Shown one piece after another: positions 16,765-26,304 of a DNA stretch of 64,000 nucleotides. The notes beneath the pieces are model-generated. The model saw only the letters and a list, made by a program, of their open reading frames with translations, made no database searches and was not told where the DNA came from. The stretch covers positions 1-64,000 of the forward strand of contig NZ_JBATUH010000127.1 of the NCBI RefSeq assembly GCF_049671045.1, given 5' to 3'. The position numbers were made by a program, and so were the translations under genes. How positions within the stretch are numbered: the stretch's first letter is position 1; every line of letters begins with the position of its first letter. The stretch is from Parvibaculum sp049671045. GTDB lineage: Bacteria > Pseudomonadota > Alphaproteobacteria > Parvibaculales > Parvibaculaceae.

Positions 16765-18264
16765 ATGGCCAAGGAACTCACACATTTCATCGGCGGCAAG
16801 CATGTCAGGGGCACGAGCGGACGGTTCCTCGATGTGACGAACCCGAACACGGGCGAGATCACAGCCCGCACGCCGCTCGCAAGCGCGGGCGAATTGCACG
16901 CGGCCGTTGAGGTCGCGGCAAAGGCGTTTCCCGGCTGGGCGGCGACCAACCCGCAGCGCCGCGCGCGTGTGATGTTCGAGTTCAAGCGCCTCGTCGAGGC
17001 GAATATGGACGAGCTTGCCGCCATGCTTTCGGCGGAGCACGGCAAGGTGCTGGCCGATTCCCGCGGCGATGTGCAGCGTGGCATCGAAGTGATCGAATTT
17101 GCCTGCGGCATTCCGCATCTCCAGAAGGGCGAATTCACGGAAGGCGCGGGGCCCGGTATCGACATGTATTCGATGCGTCAGCCGCTCGGCGTCGTCGCCG
17201 GCATCACGCCGTTCAACTTTCCGGCCATGATCCCGATGTGGATGTTCGGCGTCGCCATCGCCTGCGGCAACACCTTCATCCTGAAGCCCTCGGAGAAGGA
17301 CCCCTCGGTGCCCATGCGCCTTGGCGAACTGATGATGGAGGCAGGCGCGCCGGAAGGCGTGCTCAACGTCGTCAATGGCGACAAGGAGGCGGTCGACGCC
17401 ATCCTGACCGATCCTGTCATCCAGGCCGTGAGTTTCGTCGGCTCGTCGGACATCGCGCAATATGTCTATGCCAATGCCGCCGCCAACGGAAAGCGGGTGC
17501 AGGCCATGGGCGGCGCGAAGAACCACGCCATCATCATGCCGGATGCCGACATGGATCATGTCGTGAACGATCTCATCGGCGCGGGCTATGGCTCGGCGGG
17601 CGAGCGCTGCATGGCGCTCTCGGTCGCGGTTCCGGTGGGCGAGGGAACGGCGGAGCGGCTGATCGAGAAGCTCGTGCCGCGTGTCCGCGCGCTCAAGGTC
17701 GGCATTTCCACGGCGGCGGATTCCGACTACGGCCCGCTCGTGAGCAAGGCCCATCTCGAAAAGGTGAAGGGCTATATCGACCTCGCCGTGAAGGAAGGAG
17801 CGGACCTTCTCGTCGATGGCCGCGACTTCAAGCTTCAGGGCTATGAGAACGGCTTTTTCCTCGGGGGCTCGCTGCTCGATCACGTAACGCCCGAGATGAA
17901 GAACTATCGGGACGAGATCTTCGGGCCCGTCCTCTCGATCGTGCGCGCCAAGACCTTCGAGGAAGCCGTCGAGCTGCCCACGAAGCACCAGTATGGCAAT
18001 GGTGTCGCGATCTTCACCCGCGATGGCGACACGGCGCGGAGCTTCGCCTCGCGCGTGCAGGTCGGCATGGTCGGCATCAACGTGCCGATCCCCGTGCCGC
18101 TCGCCTATCACACCTTCGGCGGCTGGAAGCGCTCGGCTTTCGGCGACACCAACCAGCACGGCACCGAAGGCGTGAAGTTCTGGACGAAGGTCAAGACCGT
18201 GACCTCGCGCTGGCCGACCGGGGTCAAGGAGGGCTCGTCCTTCGTCATCCCGACCATGAGCTGA
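16765..18264 (+). CDS. mmsA: methylmalonate-semialdehyde dehydrogenase (CoA-acylating)
   Basis: Oxidises methylmalonate semialdehyde with NAD+ and CoA to propionyl-CoA and CO2, the last step of valine and thymine breakdown; malonate semialdehyde is also used. The 499-residue aldehyde dehydrogenase carries GVVAGITPFNFPAMIPMW in the NAD fold and the catalytic cysteine in AGYGSAGERCMALS, the context typical of MMSDH. The end TKVKTVTSRWP also matches. I chose ATG 16765 (MAKELTHFIGGKHV); upstream in-frame codons lack a ribosome binding site. It heads an operon with mmsB and an enoyl-CoA hydratase. Confidence 0.96.
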   Translation: MAKELTHFIGGKHVRGTSGRFLDVTNPNTGEITARTPLASAGELHAAVEVAAKAFPGWAATNPQRRARVMFEFKRLVEANMDELAAMLSAEHGKVLADSRGDVQRGIEVIEFACGIPHLQKGEFTEGAGPGIDMYSMRQPLGVVAGITPFNFPAMIPMWMFGVAIACGNTFILKPSEKDPSVPMRLGELMMEAGAPEGVLNVVNGDKEAVDAILTDPVIQAVSFVGSSDIAQYVYANAAANGKRVQAMGGAKNHAIIMPDADMDHVVNDLIGAGYGSAGERCMALSVAVPVGEGTAERLIEKLVPRVRALKVGISTAADSDYGPLVSKAHLEKVKGYIDLAVKEGADLLVDGRDFKLQGYENGFFLGGSLLDHVTPEMKNYRDEIFGPVLSIVRAKTFEEAVELPTKHQYGNGVAIFTRDGDTARSFASRVQVGMVGINVPIPVPLAYHTFGGWKRSAFGDTNQHGTEGVKFWTKVKTVTSRWPTGVKEGSSFVIPTMS

Positions 18265-18295
18265 CCCGCAGGGCGCGAGACAGGGGAGTAGAGCA

Positions 18296-19186
18296 ATGGC
18301 AGCGATCGGCTTCATCGGCCTCGGCAATATGGGCGGGCCCATGGCGAGGAATCTCGTCAAGGCGGGACATAAGCTCAAAGTCTTCGACCTTTCCGAAAAG
18401 GCCGTGGCGGGCCTTGTCGAGGCGGGCGCGGAGAAGGCGGCGACAGCCGCCGATGCCGCGCGCGACGTCGAGATCGTCGTCACCATGCTGCCCGCGGGCG
18501 AGCATGTGCGCGCGGTCTATCTCGGTACGGACGGGCTCCTCGCCGCGGCGCGGAAGGGCACGCTCTTCATCGACAGCTCGACCATCGACGTGCCAACGGC
18601 GCGCGAGGTGATCGCGGCGGCCGGGAAGGCGGGCCACGCCATGCTCGACGCGCCTGTCTCGGGCGGCGTCGGCGGCGCGGAGGCAGGCACGCTCACCTTC
18701 ATGGTGGGCGGCGCCGACGAGGCTTTCGCACGGGCAAAGCCCATTCTCGAGAAGATGGGCAAGAACATCTTCCATGCCGGCGCGGCGGGGAACGGGCAGG
18801 TCGCCAAGGTCTGCAACAACATGATCCTCGGCATTTCCATGATCGGTGTTTCGGAAGCCTTCGTGCTTGCCGAAAGGCTCGGCCTCGATGCGCAGACGCT
18901 CTTCGACATTTCCTCGACGGCGTCCGGCCAGTGCTGGTCCATGACTTCCTATTGCCCGGTGCCGGGGCCGGTGCCGACATCGCCCGCCAATCGCGACTAC
19001 AAACCGGGCTTCACGGCGGGCATGATGCTGAAGGATCTGCGCCTCGCCCAGGACGCGGCGAAGACCGCGAAGGCGCCGACGCCGCTCGGCGCGCAGGCCG
19101 CGCAGCTCTATGCGCTGATGGAAGCCTCGGGGCATGACAGCCTCGACTTCTCCGGCGTCATCAAGCTCATCAAGGGCGAAATCTGA
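18296..19186 (+). CDS. mmsB: 3-hydroxyisobutyrate dehydrogenase
   Basis: NAD-dependent oxidation of 3-hydroxyisobutyrate to methylmalonate semialdehyde, the step before MmsA in valine catabolism. The 296-residue beta-hydroxyacid dehydrogenase shows the Rossmann motif GFIGLGNMGGPMARNL, the substrate motif DAPVSGGVGGAEAGTL, and the catalytic lysine segment GNGQVAKVCNNMILG. GGGGAGTAGAG precedes ATG. It follows mmsA by 31 bp. Confidence 0.96.
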   Translation: MAAIGFIGLGNMGGPMARNLVKAGHKLKVFDLSEKAVAGLVEAGAEKAATAADAARDVEIVVTMLPAGEHVRAVYLGTDGLLAAARKGTLFIDSSTIDVPTAREVIAAAGKAGHAMLDAPVSGGVGGAEAGTLTFMVGGADEAFARAKPILEKMGKNIFHAGAAGNGQVAKVCNNMILGISMIGVSEAFVLAERLGLDAQTLFDISSTASGQCWSMTSYCPVPGPVPTSPANRDYKPGFTAGMMLKDLRLAQDAAKTAKAPTPLGAQAAQLYALMEASGHDSLDFSGVIKLIKGEI

Positions 19187-19215
19187 TCAAAGCCGAAGTA
19201 CGAGGAACGAGGGAC

Positions 19216-19992
19216 ATGACCGTCTTCGAGACGATTCTGGTCGAGACGCGGGGCCGCGTCGGCATCATCACGCTGAACCGCCCCGAGGCGCTCAACGCGC
19301 TCAACGAGAAACTGATGAACGAGGTCGTCGGCGCGGCCAAGGCTTTCGATGCCGACAGGGGCATCGGCTGCATCGTCATTACCGGCTCCGCCAAGGCCTT
19401 CGCGGCTGGCGCCGACATCAAGGAGATGGCGGAGCGCGAGGCGACGGAGATGTATCTCGCCGACTGGTTCCAGCCCTGGGACGAGCTTGGCCGCATCCGC
19501 ACGCCGCTCGTCGCGGCCGTCTCGGGCTATGCGCTGGGCGGCGGCTGCGAGCTTGCCATGCTCTGCGACATCATCCTCGCCGCCGACACGGCGAAATTCG
19601 GCCAGCCGGAAGTGAAGCTCGGCGTCATGCCGGGCATTGGTGGCTCGCAGCGCCTGACCCGCATCATCGGCAAGGCGAAGGCGATGGAAATGTGCCTGAC
19701 CGGCCGGATGATGGACGCGGAAGAGGCGGAGCGCGCCGGCCTCGTCGCTCGCATCGTGCCGGCGGCCTCGCTCGCCGAGGAGGCCCTGAAGCTCGCGGAA
19801 ACCATTGCAGGAATGTCCCTGCCGATTACGATGATGATCAAGGAGAGCGTCAATCGCAGCTACGAGACGACGCTTGCCGAGGGTGTCCGCTTCGAGCGGC
19901 GTGTGTTCCATTCGGCCTTCGCGACGAAGGACCAGAAGGAAGGCATGGCCGCCTTCATCGAGAAGAGGCCGCCCAGCTTCGTGCACGAATGA
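19216..19992 (+). CDS. enoyl-CoA hydratase
   Basis: Crotonase-fold hydratase of 258 residues, probably adding water to 2-enoyl-CoA (methacrylyl-CoA in the valine pathway, by context). The oxyanion-hole motifs AFAAGADIKEM and GYALGGGCELAMLCD are present. The catalytic glutamate pair is present in the second motif and in FGQPEVKLGVMPGIGGSQRL. Length and motifs fit EchA/PaaF-type hydratases rather than 3-hydroxyisobutyryl-CoA hydrolase (usually about 350). It lies 29 bp after mmsB. Confidence 0.92.
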   Translation: MTVFETILVETRGRVGIITLNRPEALNALNEKLMNEVVGAAKAFDADRGIGCIVITGSAKAFAAGADIKEMAEREATEMYLADWFQPWDELGRIRTPLVAAVSGYALGGGCELAMLCDIILAADTAKFGQPEVKLGVMPGIGGSQRLTRIIGKAKAMEMCLTGRMMDAEEAERAGLVARIVPAASLAEEALKLAETIAGMSLPITMMIKESVNRSYETTLAEGVRFERRVFHSAFATKDQKEGMAAFIEKRPPSFVHE

Positions 19993-20011
19993 CGTCGAGG
20001 GGGAGGGCGAT

Positions 20012-21985
20012 ATGGCGGCCGGCATGGCAGGTGAGAATGTGATCGAGGCGCCGCTCTGGTCGCCTTCCGCCGAGCGCATCGCCGCCTCCAACATGACGGC
20101 CTTCATGGGCCATCTGACGGCTCGGCACGGCGTGCGCTTCTCCTCCTATGCCGATCTTCACCGCTGGTCGGTCGAGCATGTCGAGGCCTTCTGGGACGCC
20201 GTCTGGGATTTCTGCGGCGTCGTTGGCGAGAAGGGCGGCCGCATCCTTGCCGATGCGGAGAAGCTGCCCGGCGCGCAATTCTTTCCCGATGCGCGGCTCA
20301 ACTTCGCCGAGAACCTGCTGTCGCGCGACGACGACGGGCCTGCGCTTTATTTCAACAATGAAGGCGAGATGGCCGAGGCCGTCTCCTGGGCGGAACTCAA
20401 GCGCCGCGTCGCCCGCTTCGCCTCCGTGCTCCGCCGCTGGGGCGTCGGGCCCGGCGACCGCGTTGCCGCCTTCATGCCGAATTGCCCGGAGACGATTGTC
20501 GCCATGCTGGCGGCGACGAGCCTCGGCGCCGTCTTCTCCTCCTGCTCGCCCGATTTCGGCGTGCGCGGCGTGCTCGACCGTTTCGGTCAGATCGAGCCCA
20601 AGGTGCTCGTCGCCTGTGACGGCTATCGCTATGCGGGCAAGGTGCTCCCGTCCCATGAGAAGCTCACCGAAATCATCGAGGGGCTTCCGGGGCTCGAGCA
20701 TGTGGCAATCGTGCCCTTCATCGGCGAGGGGCCGAAGGGTCTTCCGAAGGCGGAAGACTGGAACGGGCTTCTCGCCTCCGTTCCCGTCGCGCCGCTCACC
20801 TTCGCGCGGCTTCCCTTTGCCCATCCGCTCTACATCATGTATTCGAGCGGCACGACCGGCATTCCGAAATGCATCGTCCACAGCGCGGGCGGGGCGCTGC
20901 TGCAGCACATGAAGGAGCACAAGCTCCATTGCGATCTGAAGCCGGGCAGCGTGCTCTTCTACTTCACCACCTGTGGCTGGATGATGTGGAACTGGCTCGT
21001 CTCGGCGCTTGCCTCGGAAGTGACACTCGCGCTTTACGACGGCTCGCCCTTCCATCCAACGGGCGATGTGCTCTTCGACTATGCCGACGCCGTTCAAGCC
21101 GATGTCTTCGGCACCTCGGCCAAATTCATCGACGCGGTGAAGAAGTCTGGCGCGAAGCCGCGCGAGACGCATGACCTTTCGAGCATCGGCACGATCCTCT
21201 CGACGGGCTCGCCGCTGGTGCCGGAGAGTTTCGATTTCGTCTATGAGGACATCAAGAAGGACGTGGCGCTCGCCTCGATCTCGGGTGGCACGGACCTGCT
21301 CGCATGCTTCGTCGGCGGCTCGCCGCTGCTGCCGGTCTGGCGCGGCGAGATCCAGGCGAGCATGCTCGGCATGGCGACCGAGATCTGGGACGATGCGGGC
21401 AGGCCCGTCGCGGGCGAGAAGGGCGAACTCGTCTGCACGAAGCCCTTTCCGTCCATGCCCATCGGGTTCTGGAACGACCGGGACGGCGCCAAATATCGCA
21501 GCGCCTATTTCGAGCGTTTTCCCGGCGTCTGGTGTCATGGCGACTTCGCGGAGCTGACGCCGCATGGCGGCTTCATCATTCACGGCCGCTCGGACGCGAC
21601 GCTCAATCCGGGCGGCGTGCGCATCGGTACGGCGGAAATCTACGCCCAGGTCGAGCAGTTGCCCGAAATTCAGGAGGCGATCGCCATCGGCCAGGAGTGG
21701 CAGGGCGATGTGCGCGTCGTGCTGTTCGTGGTTATGAAGCCCGGCGCCGCGCTCGATGCGGCGATGGAAGCGCGCATCCGCCAGAAGATCCGCGAAGGGG
21801 CCTCGCCCCGCCATGTGCCCGCAAAGATCGTCGCCGTCGCCGATATTCCGCGCACAAAATCGGGCAAGATCACCGAGCTTGCCGTGCGCGATGTCGTCCA
21901 TGGGCGGCAGGTGAAGAACAAGGAAGCGCTCGCCAATCCCGAGGCACTCGATCTCTACAGCGACATCGCGGCGCTGAAGAGCTGA
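20012..21985 (+). CDS. aacS: acetoacetyl-CoA synthetase
   Basis: ATP-dependent ligation of acetoacetate to CoA, recovering the acetoacetate released by leucine and lower terpene breakdown. The 657-residue ANL-superfamily enzyme has P-loop YSSGTTGIPKCIVHSAGG, the TIGR01217-type N-terminus (WSPSAERIAASNMTAFM), the hinge motif GRSDATLNPGGVRIGTAEIY, and the C-terminal catalytic lysine in PRTKSGKITELAVRD. I chose ATG 20012, preceded by GAGGGGGAGGG, 19 bp after the hydratase. It converges on a TetR gene. Confidence 0.95.
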   Translation: MAAGMAGENVIEAPLWSPSAERIAASNMTAFMGHLTARHGVRFSSYADLHRWSVEHVEAFWDAVWDFCGVVGEKGGRILADAEKLPGAQFFPDARLNFAENLLSRDDDGPALYFNNEGEMAEAVSWAELKRRVARFASVLRRWGVGPGDRVAAFMPNCPETIVAMLAATSLGAVFSSCSPDFGVRGVLDRFGQIEPKVLVACDGYRYAGKVLPSHEKLTEIIEGLPGLEHVAIVPFIGEGPKGLPKAEDWNGLLASVPVAPLTFARLPFAHPLYIMYSSGTTGIPKCIVHSAGGALLQHMKEHKLHCDLKPGSVLFYFTTCGWMMWNWLVSALASEVTLALYDGSPFHPTGDVLFDYADAVQADVFGTSAKFIDAVKKSGAKPRETHDLSSIGTILSTGSPLVPESFDFVYEDIKKDVALASISGGTDLLACFVGGSPLLPVWRGEIQASMLGMATEIWDDAGRPVAGEKGELVCTKPFPSMPIGFWNDRDGAKYRSAYFERFPGVWCHGDFAELTPHGGFIIHGRSDATLNPGGVRIGTAEIYAQVEQLPEIQEAIAIGQEWQGDVRVVLFVVMKPGAALDAAMEARIRQKIREGASPRHVPAKIVAVADIPRTKSGKITELAVRDVVHGRQVKNKEALANPEALDLYSDIAALKS

Positions 21986-21989
21986 AGCG

Positions 21990-22580
21990 CTATCGCTCAA
22001 CACCCTCGAGGATGAGCTTCGTGTGGATGTCGATGAGCGCCTCGCGGTCGATGCGCCCCTTGGGGTCGTACCATGTGCAGATGCCCGTCAGCATGGCGAG
22101 GATGGCATAGGCGCCGACGCGGATATCGCCGACGCGAAACTTTCTCTTTCTGACGCCGCTTTCGAGGATCGCGCAGAGGCGGTCTTCATAGGCGCGCCGC
22201 AGATCGACGATGCGCCTGCGGTTTTTCGGCGTCAGGCTGCGAAGCTCCGCCGAGCCGATGAAGACCTCGCGCTTGCGCTCGATGTGATAGGTGAGGTGAA
22301 AGGCGATGAACGCCTCGAGCCGCGCCACCGGGTCGTCGATGCCGTCGAGATCGGCGTCGATGCGCGCGAGCAGCGTCACCATGTGATTATGGATGAGGTC
22401 GAAGAGCAGGTCCTGCTTGTTGGCGATGTGGTTGTAGAGCGAGCCGGGCTGGAGCCCGACCCGGGCGGCCAGATCGCGCAGCGTCATCGCGTCGAAGCCG
22501 CGCTTGTAGATGAGATCGAGCCCGGCCTCCCGGATGGCGGCGAGCGTCTTGGGGCCCGAGGAGCCTCTGGTCCTGCTCAT
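21990..22580 (-). CDS. TetR family transcriptional regulator
   Basis: 196-residue TetR repressor. The N-terminal helix-turn-helix TLRDLAARVGLQPGSLYNHIANKQDLLFDLI is canonical and is followed by an all-helical ligand domain of the fatty-acid/acyl-CoA-responsive type. GAGAGGTTCC lies directly before ATG 22580. It is divergent from the methylcrotonyl-CoA carboxylase genes, with a 20-bp palindrome (22613-22632) in the 95-bp spacer that is its likely operator. Control of leucine catabolism by an acyl-CoA ligand is inference. Confidence 0.93.
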   Translation of the reverse strand: MSRTRGSSGPKTLAAIREAGLDLIYKRGFDAMTLRDLAARVGLQPGSLYNHIANKQDLLFDLIHNHMVTLLARIDADLDGIDDPVARLEAFIAFHLTYHIERKREVFIGSAELRSLTPKNRRRIVDLRRAYEDRLCAILESGVRKRKFRVGDIRVGAYAILAMLTGICTWYDPKGRIDREALIDIHTKLILEGVER

Positions 22581-22612
22581 GGAACCTCTCACGCGGCTTG
22601 CGCGGATACCGG

Positions 22613-22632
22613 AAACGAACGTATGATCGTTT
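22613..22632. promoter_or_regulatory. palindrome, candidate TetR operator
   Basis: AAACGA-ACGTATGA-TCGTTT: perfect 6-bp arms with an 8-bp centre that is itself partly symmetric. It sits midway between the TetR start (22580) and the liuB start (22676). The position would let one dimer control both directions. Confidence 0.6.
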
Positions 22633-22675
22633 GTATCCTAACCCGGCCCTGTCTTCAATCCGTCCGGTCGAGCCC

Positions 22676-24283
22676 ATGTCCATTCTGAAGAGCAACGTCA
22701 ATCCGCGCGATGCGCGCTTCCGCGAAAACGCCGCGGCGATGGAACGCCTCGTCTCCGAACTCGAGGCAGAGCGCGCCAAGGCAGCGGAGGGCGGCGACCA
22801 GCGCTCGCGCGATCGCCATGTCTCGCGCGGCAAGCTCCTGCCGCGCGACCGCGTCTATGGCCTCATCGATCCGGGAACGCCCTTTCTCGAGCTTTCGTCC
22901 ATGGCGGCCCATGGCATGTATGGCGAGGCGATCAATGCGGCGGGCATCATCACCGGTATCGGCCGCGTGCGCGGGCAGGAATGCGTCATCGTCTGCAACG
23001 ATGCGACCATCAAGGGCGGCACCTATTATCCCGTGACGGTGAAGAAGCATCTGCGCGCGCAGGAAATCGCACTCGAGAACAATCTTCCCTGCTTCTATCT
23101 CGTGGATTCTGGCGGGGCGAACCTGCCGAACCAGGCCGACATCTTTCCCGACCGGGAGCATTTCGGCCGCATCTTCTACAATCAGGCGCGCATGTCCGCG
23201 AAGGGCATTCCGCAGATCGCGGTCGTCATGGGTTCCTGCACGGCGGGCGGCGCCTATGTGCCCGCCATGTCGGACGAGACGATCATCGTCCGCAAGCAGG
23301 GCACGATCTTTCTCGGCGGCCCGCCGCTCGTGAAGGCGGCGACGGGCGAGGTGGTGACAGCCGAGGATCTCGGCGGTGCCGATGTGCATTCGCGCAAATC
23401 CGGCGTCACAGATCATTACGCCATCGACGACAATCACGCGCTGGCGCTCGCCCGCCAGATCGCCGGCACGCTCAACCGCAGCAAGCCGGTCAACATCCCG
23501 CTGCGCGAGCCCGTGGCGCCACTCTATGACGCGGCGGAGCTCGATGGCGTGGTGCCGCATTCGCTCTCGATCCAGTACGATGTTCGCGAGGTCATTGCGC
23601 GGCTGGTCGACGGCTCCGAATTCGACGAGTTCAAGGCGCTATACGGCACGACGGTCGTGACCGGCTTTGCCCATCTCCACGGCATGCCCGTGGGCATCGT
23701 CGCGAATAATGGCATCCTCTTTTCGGAATCGGCGCTCAAGGTCGCGCATTTCGTCGAGCTGTGCTGCCAGCGCCGCATCCCGCTGCTCTTCCTTCAGAAC
23801 ATCGCGGGCTTCATGGTCGGCCGCGAGTATGAGACGGGCGGCATCGCCAAGGACGGCGCCAAAATGGTGACGGCGGTCGCCTGCGCCGACGTGCCGAAGA
23901 TCACGCTCGTCATCGGCGGCTCCTATGGCGCGGGCAACTACGGCATGTGCGGTCGCGCCTACAGCCCACGCTTCCTCTTCACCTGGCCCAATGCGCGCAT
24001 CTCTGTCATGGGCGGCGAGCAGGCGGCGAGCGTGCTCGCGACCGTGCGCCGCGAGGGTATGGAAGCACGCGGCGAGAGCTGGAGCGCGGAGGAGGAAGAT
24101 GCCTTCAAGGCGCCGATCCGCGCGCAATACGAGCAAGAGGGGCATCCCTATTTCGCCACCGCGCGGCTCTGGGACGATGGCATCATCACGCCGCAGGAAA
24201 CGCGCCGCGTGCTGGCGCTTGCCTTCTCGGCCTGTCTCAATGCGCCAGTGTCCGAAACGCATTTCGGCGTCTTCAGGATGTGA
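22676..24283 (+). CDS. liuB: methylcrotonyl-CoA carboxylase beta subunit (carboxyltransferase)
   Basis: Transfers CO2 from biotin to the gamma carbon of 3-methylcrotonyl-CoA, giving 3-methylglutaconyl-CoA (leucine and lower citronellol pathways). The 535-residue length equals that of Pseudomonas LiuB. The carboxyltransferase N domain contains GSCTAGGAYVPAMSDE and the C domain GGSYGAGNYGMCGRAY. The HFGRIF segment (162-167) keeps a Phe (163) where the paralogue at 30051 has Gly. A Phe/Gly exchange in the acyl pocket is reported to separate methylcrotonyl- from geranyl-CoA carboxylases; that these are the exact positions is my alignment by eye. ATG 22676 fits the family start. Confidence 0.95.
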   Translation: MSILKSNVNPRDARFRENAAAMERLVSELEAERAKAAEGGDQRSRDRHVSRGKLLPRDRVYGLIDPGTPFLELSSMAAHGMYGEAINAAGIITGIGRVRGQECVIVCNDATIKGGTYYPVTVKKHLRAQEIALENNLPCFYLVDSGGANLPNQADIFPDREHFGRIFYNQARMSAKGIPQIAVVMGSCTAGGAYVPAMSDETIIVRKQGTIFLGGPPLVKAATGEVVTAEDLGGADVHSRKSGVTDHYAIDDNHALALARQIAGTLNRSKPVNIPLREPVAPLYDAAELDGVVPHSLSIQYDVREVIARLVDGSEFDEFKALYGTTVVTGFAHLHGMPVGIVANNGILFSESALKVAHFVELCCQRRIPLLFLQNIAGFMVGREYETGGIAKDGAKMVTAVACADVPKITLVIGGSYGAGNYGMCGRAYSPRFLFTWPNARISVMGGEQAASVLATVRREGMEARGESWSAEEEDAFKAPIRAQYEQEGHPYFATARLWDDGIITPQETRRVLALAFSACLNAPVSETHFGVFRM

Positions 24284-24294
24284 GGAGCAAGAGC

Positions 24295-26304
24295 ATGTTC
24301 AAATCTCTCCTCATCGCCAATCGCGGCGAGATCGCGGTGCGCATCATGCGCACGGCAAGGCGGCTCGGGCTTCGTACCATCGCCGTCTATTCGGATGCCG
24401 ATGCCGGCGCATATCATGTGCGCGAGGCGGACGACGCCGTCCATATCGGTGCCGCCGCCGCGAAGGAGTCCTATCTCGTCATTGAACGGATCATCGAGGC
24501 GGCGAAGCGCTCGGGCGCGGAGGCCATTCATCCGGGCTATGGCTTCCTTTCCGAGAATGTGGCGTTTGCCGAGGCGTGCGAGAAGGCAGGGCTCGTCTTT
24601 GTCGGCCCGCCAGCCTCCGCCATCAGGGCGATGGGCCTCAAGGACGCGGCGAAGGCGCTGATGGAGAAGGCGGGGGTTCCTGTCGTTCCCGGCTATCACG
24701 GCGAAATGCAGGATGCGCGTTTCCTCGAGGGCGAGGCGCAGAAGATCGGCTATCCCGTGCTCATCAAGGCGGTGGCGGGCGGCGGCGGCAAGGGCATGCG
24801 CCGCGTCGATGATCCCAAGGTGTTTGAGGCGGAACTCAAGGCCGCCCAGCGCGAGGCGGGGTCCGCGTTCGGCGACGAGCGCGTACTGGTCGAGAAATAT
24901 GTCGCGCGGCCGCGTCACATCGAGATCCAGGTCTTTGCCGATGCGCATGGCAATGCGGTCTATCTCCACGAGCGCGACTGCTCGCTCCAGCGGCGCCACC
25001 AGAAGGTGATCGAGGAGGCGCCGGCCCCCGGAATGCCGGAAGCGATGCGCCGCGCCATGGGCGAGGCGGCGGTCGCGGCGGCGAAGGCGATCGGCTATCG
25101 GGGCGCGGGCACGGTCGAGTTCATCGCCGATGCCTCGAAGGGCCTCAGCGCCGATGCCTTCTGGTTCATGGAGATGAACACGCGCCTTCAGGTCGAGCAT
25201 CCGGTGACCGAGGCGATCACCGGCACCGACCTCGTCGAATGGCAGCTTCGCGTGGCCGCGGGCGAGGCGCTGCCGCTCGCGCAGGGCGACATTCCGCTCA
25301 ACGGCCATGCCGTCGAGGTCCGGCTTTATGCGGAAGATCCCGCAAATAATTTCTTCCCGTCGACGGGCAGGCTCACGCGCATGCGCCTGCCGGGGGATGC
25401 CGCGATCCGCGCCGATATGGGGGTGGAGGAGGGCGACGACGTTTCCCTGTTCTACGATCCGATGATCGGCAAGATCATCGCGCATGGGGAAACGCGCGAG
25501 GCGGCGCTCTCGCGGCTGCGCCGCTTTCTCCGATCGGCCGAGGTGGCGGGACCGAAAACCAATCTCGCCTTCCTCGCCGCCGTGGCGGGGCACGACGCAT
25601 TTCTCAAGGCCGATATCGACACCGGCTTCATCGACCGGCATCTGGCCGCGCTGCTGCCGGCGCCGAAGCTCGATGCGCTGACGCTGGGCGCAGCGCTTGT
25701 TGGCCATCTTGCCGATCGCGCCCGCAAGACTGAAGCGGCGCAGCGGGCAACGCGCGATCCCTATTCGCCCTGGGCGGCGAGCGATGGCTGGGTGCTCGGC
25801 GGCGGAAGGCGCCAGGTGCTGACATTCACGCTCGACGGCGAAGCGCTCGCGATCCCCGTGCGGATGCAGGGCGGGGCTGTCCGCTTCGTACATGAGGGCG
25901 GCGAGCATGTCGCTTCCGGCACGCTCGGGCCCGATGGCGGCATCGTGGCGACGGTCGATAGCGTGCGCATGAAGGCGGCCTTCGTGCCTGCGGCGCGCGG
26001 CTTCGCGCTCATCCGTGAAGGCGTTGTCCGCGACTTCATCGTCCCCGATCCCCTCGATGTCGATCTCGTTCATGAGGGTGAGGTGGGCGCGCTCAAATCG
26101 CCCATGCCGGGCAAGATCGTCGCGGTACTGACGGGGGCAGGTGCGGCGGTGAAGAAAGGTGCCGCGCTCGTCGTCATGGAAGCGATGAAGATGGAGCAGA
26201 CGCTCGCCGCCCCGGCCGATGGCGTTGTCGAGGCGGTGAACGTCGCCGCCGGGGATCAGGTGGAGGCAGGCGCGGCGCTCGTCACCTTTGAAGGCGGCGA
26301 CTAG
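24295..26304 (+). CDS. liuD: methylcrotonyl-CoA carboxylase alpha subunit (biotin carboxylase + BCCP)
   Basis: Carboxylates its own biotin with ATP and bicarbonate for the LiuB carboxyltransferase. 669 residues: biotin carboxylase N domain (LLIANRGEIAVRIMRTA), ATP-grasp with VAGGGGKGMRRVDD, catalytic EMNTRLQVEHPVTE, a BT linker, and a C-terminal biotinyl domain with biotin lysine Lys632 in MEAMKMEQ. GAGGAGCAAGAGC precedes ATG 24295, 11 bp after liuB. No isovaleryl-CoA dehydrogenase, methylglutaconyl-CoA hydratase or HMG-CoA lyase gene follows, unlike the full liu operon. Its stop codon overlaps the stop of the minus-strand esterase. Confidence 0.95.
   Translation: MFKSLLIANRGEIAVRIMRTARRLGLRTIAVYSDADAGAYHVREADDAVHIGAAAAKESYLVIERIIEAAKRSGAEAIHPGYGFLSENVAFAEACEKAGLVFVGPPASAIRAMGLKDAAKALMEKAGVPVVPGYHGEMQDARFLEGEAQKIGYPVLIKAVAGGGGKGMRRVDDPKVFEAELKAAQREAGSAFGDERVLVEKYVARPRHIEIQVFADAHGNAVYLHERDCSLQRRHQKVIEEAPAPGMPEAMRRAMGEAAVAAAKAIGYRGAGTVEFIADASKGLSADAFWFMEMNTRLQVEHPVTEAITGTDLVEWQLRVAAGEALPLAQGDIPLNGHAVEVRLYAEDPANNFFPSTGRLTRMRLPGDAAIRADMGVEEGDDVSLFYDPMIGKIIAHGETREAALSRLRRFLRSAEVAGPKTNLAFLAAVAGHDAFLKADIDTGFIDRHLAALLPAPKLDALTLGAALVGHLADRARKTEAAQRATRDPYSPWAASDGWVLGGGRRQVLTFTLDGEALAIPVRMQGGAVRFVHEGGEHVASGTLGPDGGIVATVDSVRMKAAFVPAARGFALIREGVVRDFIVPDPLDVDLVHEGEVGALKSPMPGKIVAVLTGAGAAVKKGAALVVMEAMKMEQTLAAPADGVVEAVNVAAGDQVEAGAALVTFEGGD

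Noticed and set aside
19955..22003. A 682-residue minus-strand open frame opposite acetoacetyl-CoA synthetase
   Set aside because: Composition is that of an antisense shadow and no motif is present, while the plus strand encodes a complete ANL enzyme.
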